Under the pieces are notes generated by a model. That model did no database searches. It was not told the origin of the DNA and saw only the letters and a list, made by a program, of their open reading frames with translations. This document shows, piece after piece, positions 9,924 to 19,662 of a DNA stretch of 64,000 bases. The stretch's first letter is position 1; each line of letters opens with the position of its first letter. Origin of the DNA: Pachysolen tannophilus NRRL Y-2460 (lineage: Eukaryota; Ascomycota; Pichiomycetes; Alaninales; Pachysolenaceae); contig KV454011.1 in assembly GCA_001661245.1 (NCBI GenBank), forward strand, positions 828,956 to 892,955. The letters run 5' to 3'. The position numbers were made by a program, and so were the translations under genes.

Positions 9924-10129
9924 TATTCCAACACCTATAATACAGCCTTTACCTTTTTCTAAAAGAAAAAGCTCTTTTTGGTATCAAATACCACTGCGCG
10001 TATCATTATCTTTCAATTATACCTGGTGAGACTATGGTTGGGTTCTTGTTTTTTAATGATTATCTTCCACGTTTTAGTAGTATACACCTTAAAATACTAT
10101 CAAAAGAGGAAATCTAAAATTTTGGAAAA

Positions 10130-10141
10130 TGCACGTGCATG
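10130..10141. promoter_or_regulatory. ATGCACGTGCAT palindrome, second CACGTG site
   Basis: A perfect 12-bp palindrome with core CACGTG (10132-10137), about 400 bp upstream of BTA1. It is the second E-box in the same promoter. Confidence 0.45.
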
Positions 10142-10892
10142 ATCTCACATAATAATACGTTACTGATTATAGTTGATAAATATAAATCACTACTAAACGG
10201 TTCGACTCCAGCCGTTGTCGCTTCTTTTTTTTTTATTTTTTTTTTTTTATTTTTCAACGGTAGGCTGTATTACCCGAATAAGATGACCTCATCCCACTTG
10301 TTATTTTCTATTATGGAGAAATGTTTTAAAATTACAATTGTATTTATATATCTTGAATAAGCTCATTTTGGCCATTCATGTTCAAGAATTGGAAACCCCA
10401 AACTGTCAAAAAAGAACCGCTTTTTTTATTTTTCTTTTTTTTTTTTTTCGTTTTGCAAAATGCAAAATGTGCTTTTTCATTTATAAACACGGGCCATGCC
10501 ATAAAACCCAGAAAATAGAAATTAGACATTAGCAATTATTAGTTCCAGACAAAGAATGTTAATTAAAAGTTAACACAACATTTCTTAAAAGTAATGCAAA
10601 TTCTAATTTGCATGTGAAAATCCCGCATTTCGAAATCAAAATTTTTTTAATCAGAGCTTTACTCATTATTTTTGCATATGATAAAATATAATTTCCTGTG
10701 TGTAATTTTTAAAGTTTCTTATATGTTTAATACACAAAACATCTTTAGGCTTTCTTATATCTCTAAGTTATTCATCGCCAACAATTTTTTTTTCCACATG
10801 ACTAAGGTCAATTAAACGTCTCTGATGAGCTTTTTTTTTTCGCAGCAATTGCCGGAACTTTCAACTTGTAATTTTCTTTTCTTCTTTGGCAG

Positions 10893-10942
10893 CGATCTTG
10901 TGATTAACAGTCACACGCCTTAACCAACTTGGCCACGAAGTC
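10893..10942 (-). pseudogene. Truncated tRNA-Asn(GTT), 5' part only
   Basis: The minus strand begins GACTTCGTGGCCAAGTTGG, then D-arm, anticodon arm (loop CTGTTAA, anticodon GTT) and AAGATCG, matching yeast tRNA-Asn over 50 nt. The anticodon stem is perfectly paired with a compensated base pair relative to S. cerevisiae, so it came from a working gene. After AAGATCG the expected T-arm and 3' acceptor strand are missing and A/G-rich unrelated sequence follows. No intron can explain this, because tRNA introns sit next to the anticodon. It is a broken tRNA gene, probably left at a rearrangement point. Confidence 0.75.
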
Positions 10943-11099
10943 CACTTTAGTGAATAAAAATGAATTAATCTCGATATACCGTTATGCGTAAACGCACGTA
11001 AAAAAAATTTCAATGAGTTTTAATTAATTTTAACATTGTTAGGAAAAAATCAACATCATATATATCAATTCTTAATTTCATAAAAAAGTGAGTAGTTCC

Positions 11100-12590
11100 A
11101 TGAGACTAGAGCGTGAATTATCATACTACGAGAAATTCTTCTATGAAAGAAGAATTAACGATTTTTATTCGAATTTTTTCGTTTCTGCTACTTATTGCAA
11201 CAAAACAGGTAAAGATTTTAAAAAATTATTGATACATGCAGTAAAGAATTTGATTTTAAAATATCCTGCTTTATATACAAATGTTCATCAAGATTCTGAT
11301 AACCTTGATATTTACTTTAAGCCAGTTGATTCAATTAATCTAAAAAACTTAATTGACTTTGAAAATTATGAAAATTTATTAGATTCTGATAAAAATTTAA
11401 ATGAATCAATTGTATATGATATTGTAAAGTTTAAATTTGATTATGGTCAACTGAATTTGCCATTATGGAAATTGAAAATTATCAATGATTATACCGTTAT
11501 CTTTTATTGTGATCATCTTCTTTTTGATGGTACTTCTGGTTCGAATTTCCATATGAAATTATTAGAAGAATTAAATTTAATAAGTTTTCAAGCGGATGCA
11601 GAATATGATGTAGATAATAATGATTTTGATATTGTATTGTTCAATTCTAGAATTGAAAAAAATTATTTAAAGCCAATACCAAAATCAATTTATGATCATT
11701 TTTATTTAGAAAATTCAGAATCTGTTTATACAAGATTGGTTCCTGCTTGGTTACAGGAAATATTTCAAAAATCTTTTGAATATTTCTCAATTGGCAGCAC
11801 TAATATCAATGGACAAGATTTTATAAAACTGCCTTTCATTGATCCTAAATATCTTACAAAACCTGGTGACTTTGAATACGATATTAAGATCATAAACATT
11901 CCAGTCAAGGTGTTGAAATTAGTTCTCAAAAGTACTAGGGAAAAAAATGTTTCTTTAACTTCCTTAATTATTTATATTTCTTTATTAGCATTACTGCCAT
12001 TGACTAACGAGAAAACAATAACACTGAAAATTCCAGTTGATCTTCGTGAGAGACTAGACTTATCGGATCTATCAGATGAAATTAATGAGTTTGATGACAC
12101 TTTTGGATTATTTATAAAATTATTACAATTGACGTTTCCTCCTCTGAAATTAAAATTCAAATTAAATAACATTTCAAATGAGAGAAATGCTAAATTTAAT
12201 TGGAATGAGATTAAAAAGATTAATTCTAGCTTATCACAGTCCGCAAGTCAAGATCATTTCAAAACGATTACAAAGTTCAAGCATGTGGATATTAAAGAAA
12301 ATATGTTACAATTCGCAAATAAACCATTTATATCTACTTTACAAATTTCAAACTTGGGATTAATAAAATCGAAAACTATAGATGAGAATAATTCCAATGT
12401 TATAATAACGGATATGTTATTTTCACAGTCTAATGGTGTATTGGGTTCACCTTTTTTCTTAAATATTATTTCAACTGCAATTGGTGGAATGAATATTGTG
12501 TTATCCACAATTCCTGATTTGAAGAGTGAATATCTGGAGTCTGTAGAATTATTAGAAAAAATAATACTTGAAATCGAACATTATCTTTAA
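11100..12590 (+). CDS. Alcohol/sphingoid-base O-acetyltransferase-like protein
   Basis: 496-residue member of the alcohol acetyltransferase (AATase; ATF2/SLI1-like) family, which uses acetyl-CoA to esterify alcohols, sterols or sphingoid bases. The catalytic HxxxDG motif is H139-L-L-F-D143-G, followed by TSGSNF. The C-terminus has the family block DMLFSQSNGVLG and then GGMNIVLS. I start at the ATG 11100; the upstream frame offers only a GTG. The next gene downstream is a clear tandem paralogue. Enzymes of this family make acetate esters in aroma-producing yeasts and acetylated phytosphingosine in Wickerhamomyces ciferrii, so substrate cannot be settled from sequence. Confidence 0.8.
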   Translation: MRLERELSYYEKFFYERRINDFYSNFFVSATYCNKTGKDFKKLLIHAVKNLILKYPALYTNVHQDSDNLDIYFKPVDSINLKNLIDFENYENLLDSDKNLNESIVYDIVKFKFDYGQLNLPLWKLKIINDYTVIFYCDHLLFDGTSGSNFHMKLLEELNLISFQADAEYDVDNNDFDIVLFNSRIEKNYLKPIPKSIYDHFYLENSESVYTRLVPAWLQEIFQKSFEYFSIGSTNINGQDFIKLPFIDPKYLTKPGDFEYDIKIINIPVKVLKLVLKSTREKNVSLTSLIIYISLLALLPLTNEKTITLKIPVDLRERLDLSDLSDEINEFDDTFGLFIKLLQLTFPPLKLKFKLNNISNERNAKFNWNEIKKINSSLSQSASQDHFKTITKFKHVDIKENMLQFANKPFISTLQISNLGLIKSKTIDENNSNVIITDMLFSQSNGVLGSPFFLNIISTAIGGMNIVLSTIPDLKSEYLESVELLEKIILEIEHYL

Positions 12591-13636
12591 AGATGAAGAG
12601 AGCTAGGAAATGATTAGAAAGATAAAATTCTCAATTAAGACTATGAAATGATATAATTTATCTGTATTGTTAATGAACATTTCACCGTACCTAAATTTTT
12701 TTAAAAAAAAAAAAATTAATAGCAAAATTAACGTTTGAAGATTTTCGACAATCCTAGTCTAGTATTTACCAAAATAACAATTATTTAACAGCAAGCTGTA
12801 TGTTTAAATTTGATTTCAAGATTGTTCATATTTTTTTCAACATCAAACACTTTGAAATCTTTAGGAAACATAATATTCACACACTAAAAATTGCTCCTAG
12901 TTTTTAATATTTAATAATTTTAGTTTAAAACTTTTAGCAAAGTAAGATGAGGCTCATGTAAGCATTATTAGTAGGTAGTGATTATTATTATCATTGAGTA
13001 AAAATTTTTTTTTTTCTATGTATTATTATTGCTGAATGAAAAGTTCTATTATTAGGCGCGTACCATTCTGTACTGACCTGTTTGGAAAGATAAACAGGTA
13101 AAAATTAATTCATTAGATATCATTGGTAAACCCTATCACAAAAACAGTCTTAGCTTTTAAATTAGGTTTAGCTTAACACGATCCAAAACCTGAGTACGAA
13201 TAATCCGGACATAGAACATGGTAAATTCCAATTCTCAAATAATAGGAATACATTTTATTCAAGCAATTTGGTGAAATCTTTTGCTCTTCGAATTTTCTAG
13301 TGTTCCGGAAATAAGAGGTGAGTTTATTACCATTACCAAAATTTTTTTTTGTTTTTTTCACGTATCTGAAATTGACACCTAGCGAAGAAAAAAAATTGCA
13401 GAAAAAAAAAAAAAATATTATATATATAATATAGTGTTTTTTCTTTTTTCCAACATTAATTAAAGCTTTGTCGTAAAGTAAAGGCTATACAATTAATCCT
13501 TCTTAATTTTTGTTTCTTTTTTAAATTACTTCTTTCTTTTTTTCCCTTAAATTTGCTTACTTTTATCTATATATAGATAGGATTTATTCCGGATTTGCTT
13601 TCTAGAACTAGTTTCTCCTACGAAACCGGAAATCAC
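12591..13636. other. Intergenic region between the acetyltransferase paralogues
   Basis: About 1 kb of AT-rich sequence with A- and T-runs. A TATA-like TATCTATATATAG lies near 13565-13577. No gene recognised; the open frame at 13173-13361 has no family features. Confidence 0.5.
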
Positions 13637-13879
13637 ATGCGCATCGCTTTCGAAGGGGACTGCAGGATGACGTCAAAGATGATTTCGAAAACTTTTTCTT
13701 TTATCTTCACAAAGAAATCACAAAAACCATATATAAGTTTAGAAATAATCAGATATTTTAAACAACAGATTGAGAAAGGAGTAATGAGAAGCGCTAGTGA
13801 TAAAGGAATAAATTTGTATCAAAAATTGATTAGCGGATATACTAATACAACATTACTGAGAAAAAGACCGATTAATACC

Positions 13880-15367
13880 ATGTCTGTACTACCGGAAAGG
13901 AATGTGTCATTTTTCGAAGAATGTTATTATCAAAGAAATGTTACAGATTTTTATTCGAATTTCTTTGTTTCTGCAACTTATGATAATAGAAAGGGTAAAG
14001 ATTTCAAGAGGATTTTAGCAAAATCATTAAGAAATTTGATTTTGAAGCATCCAATATTATATACAAATGTATATAAAAATGAAAAAATTAATAGACTAGT
14101 TTTAAGACCAGTTGAATCGATTAATTTTAAAGACTTGGTTGAGTTTGAAGAACATGAAACATTATTTGATCATCCTAATAGTCTAAACGGCCATGTTATG
14201 CAAGAGATTATTCATTCGAAATTCAAGTATGGGAACTTGGATGAGCCTTTATGGAAATTAAAAGTTATCAATAATGAAACACTTATCTTTTATTGTGATC
14301 ATATTTTATTCGATGGTACCTCGGGTGCTAATTTCCATGAGAAATTACTACATGAGTTTAATGATGTTAGTAAGGCAGAAGATGAAACAGAAGCCAAGAA
14401 GGTTCTTGAAAATAATGATATAAAATTGTTTGATTTAGAAGATGACGCTCAATATGTTAAGCCTTTACAAGAATCAATATATGGCGCTATGTGTAAAACT
14501 GATATTAAATTCATTGCAGGAAATTTATATTCACAATATGCACCTGCTTGGTTACAAAAAATCCCAGAAAAATTATATGAATATTTTTTCCCAAGTCCTA
14601 TTGAACAAAGTAAGGAAAATAGTTTAACGCCAACAGGATCTTTATATGAAAATACTAATTATTTGGCAAGAAAAGGCCTGTTTACTCATGATTTCAAAAT
14701 TGTTAATATTCCACCTGATAGATTAAGTAAATTATTGAAAATCACCAGATCAAATGAAGTTTCATTAACCGCGTTAATTATGTATGTTTCGTTAATTGCA
14801 TTAAAGAATTTAACAAAAGACCAGGATACCATTACAAAATTTCCAATTTCACTTAGAGGAAAAGAAGATTTAGGAAAATATGATACTACATTTGGATTAT
14901 TTATAAAGAGCGGAGAACTAGTATTACCTCCACTAACAAACAAACCATCACCAACAACAACAGATAAAGTTGATTGGAAGGTTGTTAAATTGATTAATGA
15001 TAAGTTAAAAGAAGTTTTAGTTGATGATGATAACTTCAAGTCCATTGCTATGCAAAGATTGTTCAATGATACAAAATTCTTTGTAAAGCAATTAAACAAG
15101 CCTTTGTCATCAACATTGGAGATATCCAATTTGGGTTTTAAGTCATTTAAAGACATTGATGAGACTGCAGCGGATTTCATGATTACTGATATGTTGTTCT
15201 CTCAATCAATTGGTGCATTAGGTTCAAATTTTTCTCTTGATGTTATCTCTACAAAACTTGGCGGTATGAATATTGTTCTTACCACTATTCCAGAATTGAG
15301 AGAGGAATATGCCTACTCTATTGATTTATTTGAAAAGTTAATCATTGAACTTGAAAATAATGCCTAA
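13880..15367 (+). CDS. Alcohol/sphingoid-base O-acetyltransferase-like protein (tandem paralogue)
   Basis: 495-residue paralogue of the gene at 11100-12590. It has the HxxxDG motif H141-I-L-F-D145-G, then TSGANF, and the C-terminal DMLFSQSIGALG and GGMNIVLT blocks. The start is uncertain. The ATG at 13880 (MSVLPERN) aligns with the paralogue's start and gives the usual family length, and a TATA-like TATATAAG (13730) lies 150 bp before it. However, the frame is open upstream without a stop to 13595, with in-frame ATGs at 13637, 13667, 13679 and 13784, and a second TATA-like stretch near 13567. A longer form with a basic, hydrophobic-patch N-terminus is therefore possible. Function is as for its neighbour. 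Confidence 0.8.
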   Translation: MSVLPERNVSFFEECYYQRNVTDFYSNFFVSATYDNRKGKDFKRILAKSLRNLILKHPILYTNVYKNEKINRLVLRPVESINFKDLVEFEEHETLFDHPNSLNGHVMQEIIHSKFKYGNLDEPLWKLKVINNETLIFYCDHILFDGTSGANFHEKLLHEFNDVSKAEDETEAKKVLENNDIKLFDLEDDAQYVKPLQESIYGAMCKTDIKFIAGNLYSQYAPAWLQKIPEKLYEYFFPSPIEQSKENSLTPTGSLYENTNYLARKGLFTHDFKIVNIPPDRLSKLLKITRSNEVSLTALIMYVSLIALKNLTKDQDTITKFPISLRGKEDLGKYDTTFGLFIKSGELVLPPLTNKPSPTTTDKVDWKVVKLINDKLKEVLVDDDNFKSIAMQRLFNDTKFFVKQLNKPLSSTLEISNLGFKSFKDIDETAADFMITDMLFSQSIGALGSNFSLDVISTKLGGMNIVLTTIPELREEYAYSIDLFEKLIIELENNA

Positions 15368-16687
15368 CTTATTATTTAAAAAAAAAAAAAAAAAATCTTT
15401 TTTAATTCTATTTTTTTAATTTTTAAAATTTAATCTTTTTAATTGCTGAATTTTCTTTTATTTTTTTTTTTTTTTTTTTCAAGTTTTTTGTTTCATGTGT
15501 TTTGTTTGTGTTTCATTTGTCTTTGTATTTCCGTTGAAGTTTACATAAATTATAATAGTCGTAATTTTTCACACGAGCAGAAGGGAGTCTATTAGTTGGT
15601 GATTTAAGACTTGCTAAAATCAATTTTACATATTTTCTTCATCCATTGGAATGAGAAGATATAATTCATAGCTATTAGTTCTCTTCTCCGTGTAATTGCG
15701 GACAACCAATTTTCAACTTTGAGTAAAAAAAAAAAAAAAAAAAAAAGAAAGAGAAATCTAGTCTGCCTTTAAAAGAAAAAAAAAAGAGACAGTCATGTCA
15801 AGGTTACTTTAGAAGTATCGAACAAATGGTGAAGGCGTCTCTTTTCTAAAGTCTAATGATCCGTGAGATTTGATTTTGGGCTCATATCAAGTGTGAGAAC
15901 TTTTTATTATTTTTTTTTTCATACCTCGTAACTTTATCTATCTAATGTTAAAAAAAAGTCAAAAGGGTCGAACTCCTCATTGCGAATAAGCTTATGAGGG
16001 GAGGGTTCAGGATTTACAAAGCTGTGAAAGTTTCTAATTTTCAGGCTTTTCTTTTCTTCATAAGAAATAGTATCTATCTTATGGAGAAATCATACAGCCA
16101 TATTTTCTGTATCCGTTAGTAACAACTGATGGAGTTCAAAAACATCAAAGATTCATTCAATTTTTTTTTGCCTGTGTGTGGGAAATTTTTAAAGTGAAGT
16201 AAGCGAGCGGGCTATACCTTGTAGTAAAAAATTCTTTAGTTCTTGTATTTTACTGGGATCAGTAGGTTGGGTGAAATAGGAGAACCGCGAATTTTTTTTT
16301 TTTTTTCCTTTCACCTATGGGCTTGTTGTACTAACTTGGACGTTGTGCCGAGCTGGCCCCCGTTTAGTTTTTCCCTATGAAATCGGCGGATTTAGCTTAT
16401 TTTTTCAACGCATATTTTATTTTTTTAAACTATACGCCCCATTAATTTTGCTGCCCTTACAAAAAAACTTTTTTTTAAGGAAGAGCGGGAGACAGCAGCC
16501 TGCTGCCTGATTTCCTCAAAAAAAATTTTCTTTTAAAGGCGAGACCTCGCCCGCAATTTTTTTTTTTTTCCCAGCTTCACCTTTTATCTTCTGGATACTA
16601 AATAGCGCATATCGACCTACATTTACAAGAACTTTGTAGTACGAGATACATAAGTGCTATTACGTATAATCAAAGAAATACTAAATC
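15368..16687. other. Long HMO1 upstream region
   Basis: About 1.3 kb rich in A- and T-runs (for example A21 at 15726-15746). Near the HMO1 side it becomes GC-richer, with CAGCAGCCTGCTG near 16494 and a perfect GGCGAG-AC-CTCGCC inverted repeat at 16538-16551. I see no open frame or RNA gene I can name. Confidence 0.5.
16538..16551. repeat. GC-rich inverted repeat followed by T-tract, HMO1 promoter
   Basis: GGCGAG and CTCGCC are perfect complements separated by two bases, followed by CGCAA and a long T-run. It lies about 140 bp upstream of the HMO1 ATG. It may be a dimeric factor site; role unknown. Confidence 0.4.
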
Positions 16688-17640
16688 ATGCTGTCAGAAA
16701 AAGACCTAAGGGCTTCGAAGGATAACGTAAGTTTATATTCTTAACATTGAGTTGAGCATTGTTGTTTACCTATTCTTCAATTTACAACACCATAAAAATT
16801 AATTAAAAAACATTATTATTTGTTTACATTTTATTGATATTACATTATCAGTGGAAGTAAATCTGATAAAAACATGAGACCAACTAAAAGTGGAACTTGG
16901 TATATACCAATCAAAATTACGAAACCATAGAATGAATGAAATGATTACTAACATGATATGGACTTTTTTAGATCGTTGCTGCTTTGTTTGAACTTTCAAA
17001 AGCTTCAGGTGAGGCTGCTAAAGCCACTGTTGATTTTTTCAATGCTATCGAAGTAAACGGAGACCATTCAAAGGACATCAAGGATTTAGCTTCATCTTTG
17101 GCTCTTTTGTCTCAATCGGTCAAATCTGTAAACCAGCTTGGGATTTTCTTAAATAATGATGCCAATAAGAAAGTTGTAAAGAAACCAAAAGTTGAAAAAG
17201 ATCCAAATGCTCCAAAGAAACCGTTAACTTCATTTTTCGCGTATTCTGCTCATTGGAAGAAACTTCATTATGATAAATTACGTGAAGAAAGAGCTAGAAA
17301 AGGTGAACCTGCTTTATCTTCAGTTGAGTTAACTCAAATTATTTCTCAAAAATGGAACGAAATAACAGATAAGGAAAAAGATGAATGGAAGAAAAAATAC
17401 TATGCTGAATTAGGTAACTACAACATTGAAAAGGAAAAATATGAAAAGACAAAAGCTAATGGTGGAACCATTGAAATTGCTCCTGATTTGTCTTCATCTA
17501 CCATTGTCCCAGCTTCTATAGACCAAGAAGAAGAAAGTAAGAAGAAAAAAAAGAGAAAGACTGATGATGAAGAAGGTGATGAAGAAAGGAAAAAGGAAAA
17601 AAAGAAAGAAAAGAAGAAGAAGAAGTTGGCTGCTGAATAA
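16688..17640 (+). CDS. HMO1: High-mobility-group protein HMO1
   Basis: 235-residue chromatin protein that in yeast coats rDNA and many ribosomal-protein promoters. Exon 1 (16688-16726) encodes MLSEKDLRASKDN and exon 2 begins at 16972 with IVAALFELSKASG. The joined sequence matches the S. cerevisiae Hmo1 N-terminus (SAKDSLVSSLFELSKA), confirming the splice. After the Box A-like region comes the HMG box (about residues 80-160, from DPNAPKKPLTSFFAYSA), then an acidic spacer and a Lys-rich tail (KKEKKKEKKKKKLAAE), which bends DNA. It starts the segment HMO1-RSM24-NGG1, the same neighbours as YDR174-YDR176. Confidence 0.93.
16727..16971 (+). other. Spliceosomal intron of HMO1
   Basis: 245 nt, with donor GTAAGT, branch site TACTAAC at 16946-16952 and acceptor TAG. 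Phase 0. Confidence 0.9.
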
Positions 17641-18406
17641 TTGTTCTTTTTTTAAGCAGTTGAATGAACTTTTTTCTAATACTTTTTTCCCTTTTACTAT
17701 TGTCTTCTTTCCTTAAAGTTTCTTTCTTGTTTAATTTTTTTTCTTGTTTTTGTAAACCGTTGTACCCTTATAATATCATTTATTCAGTTTCATAATCTTA
17801 TTCATATTTGCCGTTGTTGTTTTGGTATGTGTTTATATTTCGAAACTGAATTGAGATTAATTCACTTCTTTTTTTTTTTGTTGTTGTTGTTGTTGTTGTT
17901 TATTTTTTTTTTTTTCATTTATTTTTTATTATTAATAATTTGTGTGTACCATTTAATGCTCAATTGTGTATTTTAAACCTTACAAACCTATATACTTAGA
18001 GTTGTTGAAGAGTAAACTGATTATATAAAGCCATCAAGCAACGGTTACTAGACAAATATGTCTACGCTTTTTTTTCTTTGTGTTAACCTTATTACCATAG
18101 ATACCGATAAACTTAATCTATTGAAAATGTGTATACGCATATACAGTAAAATAGGCGCACCAAAAGTGCACACACATACCAAACAAGCGCGCGCTATTCA
18201 ATTTTTTCTTTTTTCAATTTTTGTACACAAGACACACTTTAACGTTTTAGTTATATTATGCACATTTTTCTTGGTACAAAAAATTTTCGAAGTTTTAAAA
18301 GGGACGACTAAAACTATATATAATGAATTCATCGTTATATATTGAAAATTAAGAAAGAAAGAAAGAAAGAAAGAAAGCAAAAAGGAATTTTTTATATTTC
18401 ACACTC
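17641..18406. other. HMO1-RSM24 intergenic region with simple repeats
   Basis: About 770 bp with (TTG)7 at 17879-17900 and a GAAA repeat at 18351-18377. An open frame at 18058-18345 has no recognisable domain and biased composition, so I do not call it a gene. Confidence 0.5.
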
Positions 18407-19318
18407 ATGCTTTTCCGTAATTCTTCATTGAGGCTGATAAGGCCAGTAGGAAATAGGTTATTCCATCTAACTGGTAGATTGATGAATGAACAACTACCGC
18501 TTTGTTTGGAGCCAGCAAAGTGGAAAGGTCTTCCAAGTGAGGATATTTTTAAGTTATACCAGGAAAGGGTATTAACATTAGGTCCTCATTATAAGAAATC
18601 AAAAGAAGAATTGGAGGCATTATTGACTACATCTGCAGATACTGGGTTTACTTTGAAGCAAATTCAGAAAATTTATGAAGGAGGAGAATTGTCTGCATTT
18701 GAAGTAGAAAGGTTATCAGCAGATGATGATTTTACACCACAACCATATCTTTTTGATGATTATCCATCACAAGCACATGATATGATAAATGAACATAGAG
18801 AACAGAGGCAATATAATAGAATTGCTGCGTATGAGATGCCATTATTAGCCAAATATCGTAAAGAGTACAAAAGACCTTCAGTTTCTACTAAACCTGTTAC
18901 TTACCGTTATACCACTTATTTAGGTGAATCACATCCAGCGGAACGTAAAGTTGTATTGTCACTTAAAGTGAAAGATTTAGGGTTAGATGGAAGGCAAGAA
19001 CATAAATTCAAATTATTGGCTGGTGTTCGTTACGATTATCAGACAGATTGTTTCAAAATGTCATCAGAAAGGTATCCAGAACCTGCTCAAAATGCAAGAT
19101 TCTTGTCAGATACTTTGAATAGATTATTGCTGGAATCAAAAGATTTATCAAAGGACGATTTTAGTGATATTCCAATAGACACTCGTTATATAAAATCAAA
19201 GATTTCCAAAAAAAAGAACAAAGATTACCAGTTTCCAGAAGAATGGAAGAGACCAGAAGATGCCCCTGGAAAGAAATTTGACCCATTCAGAGAATTATAT
19301 AGAGATTTGAAGATTTAA
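18407..19318 (+). CDS. RSM24: Mitochondrial small ribosomal subunit protein mS35 (RSM24)
   Basis: 303-residue component of the mitochondrial 37S ribosomal subunit. The N-terminus is basic and hydrophobic (MLFRNSSLRLIRPVGNRLF), as expected of a matrix targeting peptide. The C-terminal half holds the mS35 domain (about residues 175-255: KVVLSLKVKDLGLDG, then KLLAGVRYD and SSERYPEPAQNARFL). Length is close to S. cerevisiae Rsm24 (about 319). It lies between HMO1 and NGG1, as YDR175C does in S. cerevisiae, but on the same strand as both, so its orientation has flipped. Confidence 0.88.
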   Translation: MLFRNSSLRLIRPVGNRLFHLTGRLMNEQLPLCLEPAKWKGLPSEDIFKLYQERVLTLGPHYKKSKEELEALLTTSADTGFTLKQIQKIYEGGELSAFEVERLSADDDFTPQPYLFDDYPSQAHDMINEHREQRQYNRIAAYEMPLLAKYRKEYKRPSVSTKPVTYRYTTYLGESHPAERKVVLSLKVKDLGLDGRQEHKFKLLAGVRYDYQTDCFKMSSERYPEPAQNARFLSDTLNRLLLESKDLSKDDFSDIPIDTRYIKSKISKKKNKDYQFPEEWKRPEDAPGKKFDPFRELYRDLKI

Positions 19319-19662
19319 ACCTGTAAATAAATATATATTAAATTAAATTTTTACTTGTAACTCTTACTTCTGAACTGTTCTTAATTTATATGGTAGTGTA
19401 GGATTTACAAAAGTGTTTTTTTTTTTTTTTTTTTTAATTTTTTATTTTTTTTTAAATTTTTATTTTATTTTTGAAGATGTCATATTAAACGTTTTTAAAC
19501 GTGTAAACTAACAAATCAGTTGTTAAAAAGAACGGAGTTATAATCAATCCCTAATAAAGCCATTTATCTCTTTTCATCATAGAAAGGTGGCATTTATATA
19601 GAGTGAATTTAAAGAAATTCATTTAACATAAAAAGTCATAAAGAAAAAAAAACAAAAAAAAA
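19319..19662. other. RSM24-NGG1 intergenic region
   Basis: 343 bp with T-rich tracts (about 19416-19435) and an A-rich leader just before NGG1. Nothing else recognised. Confidence 0.45.

Larger units (their letters stand above)
9729..11099. other. Long intergenic region upstream of BTA1 with a tRNA fragment
   Basis: About 1.37 kb. It holds the BTA1 promoter (TATA, two CACGTG sites) and a truncated tRNA-Asn at 10893-10942. Open frames at 10139-10535 are T- and A-rich and look fortuitous. Confidence 0.5.

Noticed and set aside
10139-10535. Overlapping open frames upstream of BTA1
   Set aside because: They depend on T- and A-runs, give Phe/Lys-rich peptides and have no homology I recognise.
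10893-10942. Reading the tRNA-Asn fragment as a primer-binding site of a retroelement
   Set aside because: The match is 50 nt in the gene sense including the D arm, far longer than a primer-binding site, and no terminal repeats or element genes are seen.
13173-13361. 62-codon open frame on the minus strand between the acetyltransferases
   Set aside because: Short, no recognisable motif, and located in low-complexity intergenic DNA.
18058-18345. 95-codon open frame before RSM24
   Set aside because: Located in the RSM24 promoter, with biased composition and no family motif.
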